Positions 51,758 through 60,273 of a stretch of DNA of 64,000 nucleotides are shown here, piece after piece (the first letter of the stretch is position 1; every line of letters begins with the position of its first letter). Origin of the DNA: Thermoleophilia bacterium UBA6103 (GTDB taxonomy: Bacteria; Actinomycetota; Thermoleophilia; UBA2241); assembly GCA_002423545.1 (NCBI GenBank), contig DIWP01000019.1, forward strand, positions 46,200-110,199, written 5' to 3'. Position numbers and translations under genes: made by a program. Below the pieces are notes generated by a model that ran no database searches, was not told where the DNA came from, and worked only from the letters and a program-made list of their open reading frames with translations.

Positions 51758-51796
51758 GGAAGGGCCCGGCGGTCAGCTGAGCCGCCGGGCCCTTCC
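51758..51796 (-). terminator. Hairpin terminator of rnpB
   Basis: Arms GGAAGGGCCCGGCGG (51758-51772) and its exact complement (51782-51796), 9-base loop. In the minus transcript it comes right after the 3' end of RNase P RNA. U tract weak. Confidence 0.65.
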
Positions 51797-51797
51797 T

Positions 51798-52202
<405 letters not shown>

Positions 52203-52206
52203 TTTC

Positions 52207-52212
52207 AGTGTA
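52207..52212 (-). promoter_or_regulatory. Candidate -10 box of rnpB
   Basis: TACACT on the minus strand, six bases before the first paired base of RNase P RNA. The -35 area (GGTTCA) is a poor match. Confidence 0.4.
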
Positions 52213-52336
52213 CCACCGGCCTCGGCCGCTGAACCCCACCTCACAGCGCGCTCTCAGAGGTCGCACAGACCGGCCCAAGACCGGCGGCTCAGAATGGGTG
52301 CACCGTGAGCTACCGGCATGCGGCCGCAGGAGGCGC

Positions 52337-53380
52337 ATGATGTCCATCATCCGCACAGAACGTCTGACGCGCCGCTTCGGCGATATCACGGCCGTGCGCG
52401 ACCTCGACCTCGAGATCGCGGACGGCGGCGTCGTCGGCCTCGTGGGCCCCAACGGCTCCGGCAAGTCGACGCTCATCAGGCTCCTCCTGGGGTTGATCAG
52501 ACCGTCGAGCGGCAGCGCCGAGGTCTTTGGCCTGCCGATCACTCGTCCCGGTCGCTACGCGTCGCGGATCGGCGCCCTCATCGAGAGTCCGGCTTTTTCG
52601 CCGACGCTGTCGGCACGCGCCAACCTCCGCTCGCTGGCGCGCCTGCGCGGTATCGACAATGGACGTGTCGACGACGTTCTCACCACGGTCGGCCTGCTCG
52701 ACCGCAGCCGGGAACCGGTGCGACGCTTCTCGCTGGGCATGAAGCAGCGGCTGGGCATCGCCGCCGCGCTTCTTCCCGACCCCGACCTGCTGGTGCTCGA
52801 CGAGCCCACCAACGGCCTCGACCCGGCCGGCATCGTCGAGATCCGCGGCCTGCTGCGCGATCTGGGAGACCAGGGCCGCACCGTCATCGTCTCCTCACAC
52901 GTGCTCAGTGAGATCGAGGCGGCGTGCGACGACCTGGCCGTGATCCGCTTCGGCGAACTGCTCTTCTCGGGGCCCCTGGACGACCTGGTCGCGCGGGCCG
53001 GCGAGTGCATCACGGCGATACCCGAGCATCCTGAAGACGGCGGCCGTCTCAGCACGGTCCTTGCCGCCAAAGGGTGGCCTGCAACGCTCGACGGCACCAC
53101 CGTGCGGGTCGCGGCCCCGGTGAGCGGCGCCGCAGCCGTGAATCGCACGGCGGCCGAGGCGGGCATCGTCCTCTGCGCCCTGCAACCACACGGAGCCAGC
53201 CTCGAAGAAGCGTTCCTGAAGCTGACGGGTCGTGACTCCGGCGACGCGGGACCGGCGACGACCGCCGGGCTCCCGGCTGCCGGCACGGACGGAGCCGAGC
53301 GACCGACGAATCCACACCGGCGTGGCTCCGCGCCATCGAGAGTCCATGATCGCCCCGCGACGACGGAGGTGGCGCCGTGA
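52337..53380 (+). CDS. ABC exporter ATPase (ABC-2 / BcrA type)
   Basis: 347 residues, ATG 52337 after AGGAGG. Walker A GPNGSGKST at about 36-44, Q-loop region, signature FSLGMKQRLG (about 135-144), Walker B LLVLDEPTNGLD (about 152-163) and switch His in SSHVLSEIEA. After the nucleotide domain comes a DUF4162-like C-terminal part (about 215-290) and a 55-residue Pro/Gly/Arg-rich tail. Belongs to the BcrA/NatA class that powers export of drugs, lantibiotics or sodium. Its stop overlaps the permease start. Confidence 0.9.
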   Translation: MMSIIRTERLTRRFGDITAVRDLDLEIADGGVVGLVGPNGSGKSTLIRLLLGLIRPSSGSAEVFGLPITRPGRYASRIGALIESPAFSPTLSARANLRSLARLRGIDNGRVDDVLTTVGLLDRSREPVRRFSLGMKQRLGIAAALLPDPDLLVLDEPTNGLDPAGIVEIRGLLRDLGDQGRTVIVSSHVLSEIEAACDDLAVIRFGELLFSGPLDDLVARAGECITAIPEHPEDGGRLSTVLAAKGWPATLDGTTVRVAAPVSGAAAVNRTAAEAGIVLCALQPHGASLEEAFLKLTGRDSGDAGPATTAGLPAAGTDGAERPTNPHRRGSAPSRVHDRPATTEVAP

Positions 53381-54165
53381 TCCACGCCATCCGCGGCGAG
53401 CTGACCCGGCTCAGGAACCCCTACACGCTCCTCGGCGGCGTCGGCCTCATGGCCATCCTGGGTGTGGTGACCACGGTCATTGTGTTCGTGTCTGCCGGGG
53501 ACGGCCCTCGCATGGGTCCCGCCCAGCAGGGCGTGACGGTCGCCGTCCTGGAGGGTCCCGACGGCATGTTCGCCGGACTCCAGAACGCCGCCGACATGAT
53601 CGGGATCGTCGCACTCGCCATCTGGGCGGTCGCCGTCACATCCGACTACTCCAGCGGCCTGATCAGGCTCCTCGTGCAGGCTGAGCCCAGACGTCTCCGC
53701 CTCCTTGGCGGCAAGGTGGCGGCACTCACGGCGCTCACCTGCCTGGCCACGCTAGTGACCACCGCGGTCGTGCTTGCGGCCTCACCGGCCATCGCCGGCA
53801 TGGCCGGCGTCTCCACCGAGATATGGAGCGACGGTCTGCTGGAGACGGTCGCCAAGGGCTACCTCGATCTGACGCTGGCGGCGTTGCTCTGGGGCGTGGC
53901 GGGGCTGTTTCTCGGCATGATGACGCGCAGCACCGGCATCGCGATCGCCGCCGGCATCGGGTATCTGCTGGTGTTCGAGAACCTGCTCTCTCTGGTCCTG
54001 GAGACCGCCACCAAGTGGCTGCCCGGAGCGACCTTCTCAGCGCTCGCTGCCGGCGGCAGCGCCGACATGGCCTACACGACGGCGCTGCTGCTGGGCACCG
54101 CCTATGCGGTCGCCGCGATCGTCGCCGCGGCGACGGTCTTCCGACGCCGCGACATCACCGCCTGA
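53377..54165 (+). CDS. ABC-2 type permease subunit
   Basis: 262 residues, GTG 53377 overlapping the ATPase stop (GTGA). Six hydrophobic segments (starting about 17, 68, 105, 155, 185 and 232), with IRGELTRLRNPYTLLGG at the amino end, as typical for ABC-2 half-transporters of bacteriocin/drug resistance type. Pairs with the ATPase before it. Substrate unknown; no regulator or peptide gene lies next to it. Confidence 0.85.
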   Translation: MIHAIRGELTRLRNPYTLLGGVGLMAILGVVTTVIVFVSAGDGPRMGPAQQGVTVAVLEGPDGMFAGLQNAADMIGIVALAIWAVAVTSDYSSGLIRLLVQAEPRRLRLLGGKVAALTALTCLATLVTTAVVLAASPAIAGMAGVSTEIWSDGLLETVAKGYLDLTLAALLWGVAGLFLGMMTRSTGIAIAAGIGYLLVFENLLSLVLETATKWLPGATFSALAAGGSADMAYTTALLLGTAYAVAAIVAAATVFRRRDITA

Positions 54166-54279
54166 CCGCCGGCGGCGGCGAGGCACCCGCCCGGCGGCGG
54201 ACGCCTCGGTCGGTGGCGCCTGCCTCGGCCGGCCGGCACGAGACGCGGGACAGGCCGGCATCAGGCGCCGGTCCGGCCG

Positions 54280-55179
54280 TCAGACGCGATGGGCGGCGGC
54301 GCGCACCTGTTCACCGAGGTCGCCGGCGGCCGCCTCGTCGAGCAGCCAGAGGATGTCACCGAGCTGCGGCTCCACCTTCTGGGCCGGTATGGCATCGGGG
54401 ATGCGCAGGCCTTCCAGGACCTCCGCGATCATGCCGGCCTTGCCGGCGCCCGAGACCAGGAAGATGACCCGCCGGGCGTTGTTGATGACCGGGAAGGTGA
54501 GCGTGAGACGCTGCGAGCCGTCCGGCGCCGCGCTGGGTACGCACAGGCGCTCGGTCTCCGTCACCGCCTCGGCATGCGGGAACAGCGAGGCCGTGTGGCC
54601 GTCGGTCCCCAGGCCCAGCAGGACGACGTCCAGCACCGGCAGGGCACCGCGACCGTCCGACGACGCACCTCGGGTGGCAGCCCCCGGCACGGTCGCCGCC
54701 GGCCGCGCGGCGCCGCGTGCGGCCACCGCCGGGCGACGCCGCGGCGCGGCGGCGGCCTCGCCGTCCACGCCGTCCGCCGGCCCGCCGGCGCCGAGCGGCG
54801 GCCGGCGCAGCTCGTCCTCGTAGGCTCGCGCGGCGACCTCCGGTTCGTCCTCGCCGCGCATCCGATGCACGTTCTCCTCGGGGATCTCCACGCGTGAGAG
54901 CAGCGCCGCATGCGCCATCCCATAGTTGCTCTCGGGGTGGTCCGGCGGCACGCAGCGCTCGTCACCCCAGTAGACATGGACGCGGCGCCACGGTACGCGC
55001 GCGCCGGTCCCGCGCCGGGCCAGCATCTCGTACAGGCCGCGCGGGGTGCTGCCGCCACTCAGGGCCACGGCGAAGACGCCGCGCGCCACGGCGGCGCTCT
55101 GCGCGGCCGCCGACACCAGCTCGGCGGCGCGGCCGGCCAGTGACGCCGCGTCGGCACAGATCTCGATCGTGATGCTCAT
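54280..55179 (-). CDS. pgl: 6-phosphogluconolactonase
   Basis: 299 residues, ATG 55179 overlapping the upstream stop (ATGA). FAVALSGGSTPRGLYEMLA (about 37-55), VHVYWGDERCVPPDHPESNY (about 68-87) and LLGLGTDGHTASLFP (about 186-200) are the lactonase signature regions, including the catalytic His. An Ala/Arg/Gly-rich insert of about 45 residues (about 132-178) is not usual for DevB-type Pgl. Hydrolyses 6-phosphogluconolactone, the step after glucose-6-phosphate dehydrogenase encoded two genes upstream. Last gene of the carbon operon. Confidence 0.92.
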   Translation of the reverse strand: MSITIEICADAASLAGRAAELVSAAAQSAAVARGVFAVALSGGSTPRGLYEMLARRGTGARVPWRRVHVYWGDERCVPPDHPESNYGMAHAALLSRVEIPEENVHRMRGEDEPEVAARAYEDELRRPPLGAGGPADGVDGEAAAAPRRRPAVAARGAARPAATVPGAATRGASSDGRGALPVLDVVLLGLGTDGHTASLFPHAEAVTETERLCVPSAAPDGSQRLTLTFPVINNARRVIFLVSGAGKAGMIAEVLEGLRIPDAIPAQKVEPQLGDILWLLDEAAAGDLGEQVRAAAHRV

Positions 55180-55361
55180 GCTCGTCCCTCGTCCGGATAC
55201 ACCGGCTCGCCGTCCCGCAGCCAGCCGAGCACGAACGCCACCCCGCCGGCCGCCGGCGGCGCCGTCAACTCCTCGATGACCTCCCAGCCGGCGGCGCGGA
55301 AGCGCTCCACCACGTCGGCGGACTCGGTCTCGTACACGGCCTTGGCGCGCTCACGCGACAT
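55176..55361 (-). CDS. 61-residue protein between zwf and pgl, unknown
   Basis: ATG 55361 with GGAGAGGAGGAG upstream, a strong ribosome site; its stop overlaps the pgl start. The protein starts MSRERAKAVYETESADVVER and holds one helix, then the strands WEVIEELTAP and GVAFVLGWLRDGEPVYPDE. No family recognised. The coupling to zwf (17-base gap) and pgl, and its position where actinobacteria and cyanobacteria often encode the larger OpcA activator, suggest a helper of the oxidative branch, but this is speculation. Confidence 0.72.
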   Translation of the reverse strand: MSRERAKAVYETESADVVERFRAAGWEVIEELTAPPAAGGVAFVLGWLRDGEPVYPDEGRA

Positions 55362-55378
55362 CGGCTCCTCCTCTCCGC

Positions 55379-57082
55379 TCAGGGTCGCCGCCAGCGACGT
55401 CCGTCGGCCGCCAGCATCGCCACCGCCGCCTCCGGGCCCCAGCTCCCCGCCACATACGTGTCGGTCTCTCCACGGTCCGACTCCCAGGCATCCAGCACCG
55501 GTCCGACCAGCCGCCACGACTCCTCGACCTGGTCGTCGCGGTTGAACAGGGTGGCATCGCCGCGGATGACGTCGAGCAGCAGCGTCTCGTAGGCGCTGAA
55601 CGGCAACTCGTTGAGCTCCGAGCCCCAGCTGAAGTCCATCGTCACCGACTGCAGCCCGATATCCTCGCCGGGGACCTTGGACTGGAAGCGCAGCGAGATG
55701 CCCTCGTCCGGCTGGATGCGCAGCACCAGCATGTTGGGGTTCACGTCCTCGACCGGAAGGTCGGCCTTGCGGAACAGCAGGAACGGCGGCCGCTTGAACT
55801 CGATGGCGATCTCGGTGACCCGTCGCGGCAGCCGCTTGCCGGTCCGCAGGTAGAACGGCACGCCTTCCCAGCGCCAGTTGTCGATGAAGAGCTTGAGAGC
55901 CGCATACGTCTCGGTGGTCGAGGTCGGCGAGACGCGTTCCTCCTCGCGATAGGCGCGCACCGCCTGCTCGGCGATCACGCCGTCACCGTACTGCCCGCGC
56001 ACCGCCTGTCGCTTGACGGTCTGTCGGTCCAGCGGGCGTACGGCGCGCAGTACCTTGACCTTCTCGTCGCGCACCGACTCGGCGTGGAACGCCACCGGCG
56101 GCTCCATGGCCACCAGAGCCAGAAGCTGCATGAGATGGTTCTGGAGCATGTCGCGCAGCGCTCCCGACTCCTCGTAGTACGGCCCGCGATGCTCCACACC
56201 GAGCGTCTCGGCGGCGGTGATCTGCACGTGGTCCACGTAGCGGCGGTTCCACACCGGCTCGAAGATGACGTTGCCGAAGCGGAACATGAGGATGTTCTGG
56301 ACGGTCTCCTTGGCCAGATAGTGGTCGATGCGGAAGACCTGCTTCTCATGGAACACCGAGCGCACGATCTTGTTGAGGTCGTGAGCGCTTTCCAGATCGC
56401 GGCCGAAAGGCTTCTCGATGACGATGCGCGTCCAGCCGGCCGGCGGTGACACGATGCCGGCGATCGCCTCGTCGACGTCGAGCCGATCGTCGTGCTCGGC
56501 CGGCGTGGCGGCCGCCGCGTCCGCCTCGGGCTCGGGGTGCGTCCGCGCGGCCACCAGCTGCGCGACGTCCGTGTCGAGGCCGGCATCGCGAGCGGCCGCG
56601 GCGATCATGCCCGGCGTGGCGGCGCGGCCGCCGAGGCCCGCCCGGCCGAGCATGCAGATGATGGTCGCGAACAGGCTCGGCGGCGTCGCCAGGTAGAAGA
56701 TCCGGTTCGGCGCCGCTTCGCTGCCCGACTCGGCCTCCTCCAACACGGCGCGCAAGCTTTGGTACGCGGCCGGGTCGTCGAACTCGCCCTGCACGTACCG
56801 GGGCTGCCAGAACACACGCTCGCACGCCTGGCCGTCGACGGCGCCGCCGCCGTAGAAGTCGTCGACGGCGCCGCGCAACAGCTTCAGCAGGTCGTCGTCG
56901 GACTGCTCGCGCCGACCGAAGCCGACGATGCTGAAACGCTCCTTGAAGGCGCCGTGACAGGCGATGTCGTAGAGGGCCGGAGCGAGCTTGCGATGCGTCA
57001 GATCGCCGGTGACGCCGAAGATGACCAGCGTGCACGGATCGAGTCCGCCGACCGTGCGCAGAGCGTCCGCGGAGAGTGTCAT
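55379..57082 (-). CDS. zwf: Glucose-6-phosphate 1-dehydrogenase
   Basis: 567 residues, ATG 57082. Rossmann motif VIFGVTGDLTHRKLAPALYD (about 20-39), the active-site peptide RIDHYLAKE (about 265-273) and EKPFGRDLESAHDLNKIVRS just before it. The usual length is 480-510; the extra is an Ala/Glu-rich insert at about 165-225 between the strands after GRAGLGG. Oxidises glucose-6-phosphate to the lactone, giving NADPH. Ten bases after the pgi stop. It is odd to find it in the same transcript as RuBisCO and phosphoribulokinase. Confidence 0.94.
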   Translation of the reverse strand: MTLSADALRTVGGLDPCTLVIFGVTGDLTHRKLAPALYDIACHGAFKERFSIVGFGRREQSDDDLLKLLRGAVDDFYGGGAVDGQACERVFWQPRYVQGEFDDPAAYQSLRAVLEEAESGSEAAPNRIFYLATPPSLFATIICMLGRAGLGGRAATPGMIAAAARDAGLDTDVAQLVAARTHPEPEADAAAATPAEHDDRLDVDEAIAGIVSPPAGWTRIVIEKPFGRDLESAHDLNKIVRSVFHEKQVFRIDHYLAKETVQNILMFRFGNVIFEPVWNRRYVDHVQITAAETLGVEHRGPYYEESGALRDMLQNHLMQLLALVAMEPPVAFHAESVRDEKVKVLRAVRPLDRQTVKRQAVRGQYGDGVIAEQAVRAYREEERVSPTSTTETYAALKLFIDNWRWEGVPFYLRTGKRLPRRVTEIAIEFKRPPFLLFRKADLPVEDVNPNMLVLRIQPDEGISLRFQSKVPGEDIGLQSVTMDFSWGSELNELPFSAYETLLLDVIRGDATLFNRDDQVEESWRLVGPVLDAWESDRGETDTYVAGSWGPEAAVAMLAADGRRWRRP

Positions 57083-57092
57083 CGACGGCCCC

Positions 57093-58943
57093 TCACTGCG
57101 GTGCGGTCCCGCCGTCACCGGCCGGGCCGTCGGCAGGCGGACCGCAGTCTGTCCGCACGCTGTCGGCGGGAGGGCCGCCGGCCGGCCCGATCTCGGCCGC
57201 CGCCTCCTGCAGGGCGTGCACCAGCACCTCCAGTCCGCCCGCCACGTCGTCGCCCAGATCGACGCGCAGCACCCGCCGCCCGTGCGAGCGCAGGCTCTGC
57301 AGATCGCCGTCGGCCTGCGCCTGCTTGAGCACCGAGAACGGGTAGACCTGATCCGGTATGCGGGCGTCGGTGACGCCGCGTGACACCAGCTGCAGGAAGA
57401 CGCCGGTGTCCGGTCCTCCCTTGTGGTACTGCCCGGTGCTGTGCAGAAAACGCGGCCCGAAGCCGGCCGTCGTGGCCACGCGCAGACCGCCGCGCAGCGC
57501 CCGGCGGGCGGCGTCGAGCGCCGCCCAGACGCCGGCCGACGGCTCCAGCCACGCCTGCAGGCAGACGTAGTCGCCGGCGCGCACGGTGCGCAGCAGGGCG
57601 CCGAGCGCTGCCCGCAGCGGCTCACGTCCCGCGCTCGTCGCCACACTGAGCGGCAGGCCGGCGTCGGCGGCCGCAGCAGCCAGACGGAGTCCGGCCGCAT
57701 CGCGCTCGACGCCCGGCAGCGCGCCGGTCTCTGAGTACAGGTCGAGCAGCCGACGGGTGTTGTCCTTGCTCTCCTGCACGTTCGGCTGGTCGAACGGGTC
57801 GATGCTCAGCAGAGCGCCGGCGGCGGCCGTGGCGATCTCCCAGAGCAGGAAGCCGCCGCCGAGCGCCCAGCGGTCGGGCAGCGAGATGGTCATCACCGGC
57901 AGGCCGGCCGCGGACAGCCTCTGGGCGGCCGCATCGAGCGAGTCGGTCTCGGCACCGTCGTCGTCGAGGCGCAGACAGACGAACAGGCGGTCGGCGCCGT
58001 AGTCATCCGGCTCCCCGATCGGCTCCAGGTCCACCGGCAGCACCCCGGTGCCCTCCTTGCCGGTGCTCTCGGCGACGAGCTGCTCGATCCAGGCGCCGAA
58101 CGGGGCCAGGGCGCCGGGCGCTAGCAGCGTGAGCTTGTCGCGGCCGGCGGCCGCCATGGCGCCGATGCAGGCACCGAGGCGCAGCGCCGGGTCCTCGCCG
58201 GCCGGCACATCGGCGGCGCAGGCACGAGCCACGGCGGCCGCGTCGTCGAGCAGCCGCTGCAGATCGAGGCCCATGAGCGCCGCCGGCACCATGCCGAAGA
58301 ACGAGAGCGCCGAATAGCGGCCCCCGATGTCCGACGGATTGATGAAGACGGCCCGGAAGCCCTGCGCGACCGCCTCGTCCTGCAGCGAGGTGTGCTCATC
58401 GGTGATGGCGATGAAGTGGCGACCGGCGTGGTCGCCGCAGTGGCGCTGCATGAGCCGATAGAAGTACGCATGGAAGCTGGCCGTCTCGGTGGTGCCGCCG
58501 GACTTGCTGGCCACGATGAACAACGTCTCGTCGAGGTCGAGCTCGTTGTGCACGGCCAGCACGGCATCGGGGTCGGTCGAGTCGAGCACCCGCAGGTCGG
58601 GAAAACCGTCGTGGCTGCCGAAGACCGCGTGCAGCGTCTCCGGCGCCAGGCTCGAACCGCCCATACCCAGGAGGACGAGGTGCCGCACGCCGTCGGCGCG
58701 CACCTCGTCGGCGAACTCGGCCAGCGCCTCCACCTCGTCGCGCAGTTCGGCCGGCACGGTGAGCCAGCCGAGGGCGTTCTCGATGATCGCGCGATGGACG
58801 GCGTCGGCTTTCCACAGGCCGGCGTCGCGCGCCCACAGACGGCGGCTGAAGTCGCGCTCGGCGAGGTCGGCGACGGCGGCCTCGACCGCCTCGCGTTCGG
58901 CGTCCGATGCCCAGAGCCCGAGCACCACCGGCGTGCCCTCCAT
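57093..58943 (-). CDS. pgi: Glucose-6-phosphate isomerase
   Basis: 616 residues, ATG 58943 after GGGGAGGAG. Two SIS-type domains: HLVLLGMGGSSLAPETLHAV (about 86-105), FIVASKSGGTTETASFHAYF (about 142-161) and the C-terminal GPRFLHSTGQYHKGGPDTG with catalytic His/Lys. It is of the long type that in some cyanobacteria and actinobacteria is fused to transaldolase; here the transaldolase is the separate gene just upstream (58 bases). Interconverts glucose- and fructose-6-phosphate. The last 35 residues are a Pro/Gly tail. Confidence 0.92.
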   Translation of the reverse strand: MEGTPVVLGLWASDAEREAVEAAVADLAERDFSRRLWARDAGLWKADAVHRAIIENALGWLTVPAELRDEVEALAEFADEVRADGVRHLVLLGMGGSSLAPETLHAVFGSHDGFPDLRVLDSTDPDAVLAVHNELDLDETLFIVASKSGGTTETASFHAYFYRLMQRHCGDHAGRHFIAITDEHTSLQDEAVAQGFRAVFINPSDIGGRYSALSFFGMVPAALMGLDLQRLLDDAAAVARACAADVPAGEDPALRLGACIGAMAAAGRDKLTLLAPGALAPFGAWIEQLVAESTGKEGTGVLPVDLEPIGEPDDYGADRLFVCLRLDDDGAETDSLDAAAQRLSAAGLPVMTISLPDRWALGGGFLLWEIATAAAGALLSIDPFDQPNVQESKDNTRRLLDLYSETGALPGVERDAAGLRLAAAAADAGLPLSVATSAGREPLRAALGALLRTVRAGDYVCLQAWLEPSAGVWAALDAARRALRGGLRVATTAGFGPRFLHSTGQYHKGGPDTGVFLQLVSRGVTDARIPDQVYPFSVLKQAQADGDLQSLRSHGRRVLRVDLGDDVAGGLEVLVHALQEAAAEIGPAGGPPADSVRTDCGPPADGPAGDGGTAPQ

Positions 58944-59001
58944 CAGCGCTCCTCCCCGATCGTCGACTTCCGGTGCCGCGCCCGGCGCCGGGCGATGTGG
59001 C

Positions 59002-60135
59002 TCAGCCGGCCGACCCGGTCAGCTCGGCGCGACGGCCGGCGACGATATCGACGGCCTTGTCGAAGGCCGCGATGAACAGGTCGACCCCGTCGGCGAGCAG
59101 CTTGGCGTTGGCGGCGTCGATGTCGATGCCGGCCGCGGCCAGGGCCTCCATGTGTGCGTGCGCCGCGTCGAGGTCCCGATCGACGGTCCGCGCCACCACG
59201 CCGTGGTCCTTGAACGCCTCGTACGTGGCTTCCGGCAGCGTGTTGACCGTGTCCGGACCGATCAGCTCCTCGACGTACAGGACGTCGCGGTAGGCGGGGT
59301 TCTTGGTGCTGGTGCTGGCCCACAGGACACGCTGGGGAGGTGCGCCGGCGGCCGCCAGCCTGGCCCAGCGCTCACCGGCCAGCAGTTCGGCAAAATGCTC
59401 GTACACGATCTTCGAGTTGGCGACACCGAGCTTCCCGTGCAGGTCGGCCAGTCGCGCCCGCTCCTGCTCGCCGGCCTGTTCGAGCTTCTCATCGAGTAGC
59501 GAGTCGACCAGCGAGTCGCTGCGTGAGACGAAGAAGCTCGCCACCGAGGCGGCCTGATCGATCGGCTCGCCGGCCGCGTGGCGGTCTTCCAGGGCCCGCA
59601 CGTACGCATCGGCGACGGCCAGGTACTGCTCAAGCGAGAAGAGCAGCGTGATATTGATGTTGATGCCCTCGCGCAGCGCCTGATAGATCGCCGGCAGACC
59701 CTCGGGGGTACCGGGGATCTTGATCAGCACGTTCGGGCGGCCGACGGCGGCGAAGAGTCGGCGTGCCTCGTCGAGCGTGCGTCCGGTGTCGTATGCCAGG
59801 TCCGGCGAGACCTCGATGGAGACGAACCCGTCGCGTCCGCCGCTCTCCTCGTAGACCGGCAGGAACGCGTCGCAGGCGGCGCTCACATCGGCGACGGCCA
59901 GACGGTCGAAGATGGCCGTGCCGTCGAGACCCTCGGCGGCCAGCGCCGCGATCTCCTCGTCGTAGGCGTTGCCGCTCACGGCCTTCTGGAAGATCGACGG
60001 GTTGCTCGTCATGCCGCGCAGGCCGTCCTCGGCGATCATGCGGGCCAGCGTGCCGCTGCTGATCAGGTCGCGACTGATGAGATCGAGCCAGACGCTCTGG
60101 CCGAGCTCGAGAAGCTCACGCAGACTGTTGGACAT
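59002..60135 (-). CDS. tal: Transaldolase
   Basis: 377 residues, ATG 60135 with GAAGGAG upstream. Starts LGQSVWLDLISRDLISSGTL and has GLRGMTSNPSIFQKAVSGN (about 39-57), the transaldolase signature. Schiff-base lysine is in NVLIKIPGTPEG (about 145). This is the long actinobacterial/cyanobacterial (TalA subfamily 2) type. Moves dihydroxyacetone between sugar phosphates of the non-oxidative pentose phosphate pathway. Confidence 0.93.
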   Translation of the reverse strand: MSNSLRELLELGQSVWLDLISRDLISSGTLARMIAEDGLRGMTSNPSIFQKAVSGNAYDEEIAALAAEGLDGTAIFDRLAVADVSAACDAFLPVYEESGGRDGFVSIEVSPDLAYDTGRTLDEARRLFAAVGRPNVLIKIPGTPEGLPAIYQALREGININITLLFSLEQYLAVADAYVRALEDRHAAGEPIDQAASVASFFVSRSDSLVDSLLDEKLEQAGEQERARLADLHGKLGVANSKIVYEHFAELLAGERWARLAAAGAPPQRVLWASTSTKNPAYRDVLYVEELIGPDTVNTLPEATYEAFKDHGVVARTVDRDLDAAHAHMEALAAAGIDIDAANAKLLADGVDLFIAAFDKAVDIVAGRRAELTGSAG

Positions 60136-60273
60136 GAGACACCACTCCTTCGCTTGCAGTCACGGACCCTGCGAGCGCCCGGCGGTGCCCGTCGCCGAAC
60201 GGCTCCCGTGCGGGCGTCCCGTAGAGCCTCTCATGGGTCGGACCGTGCGCGCAACGTCACGGCCCGCCTTCTC

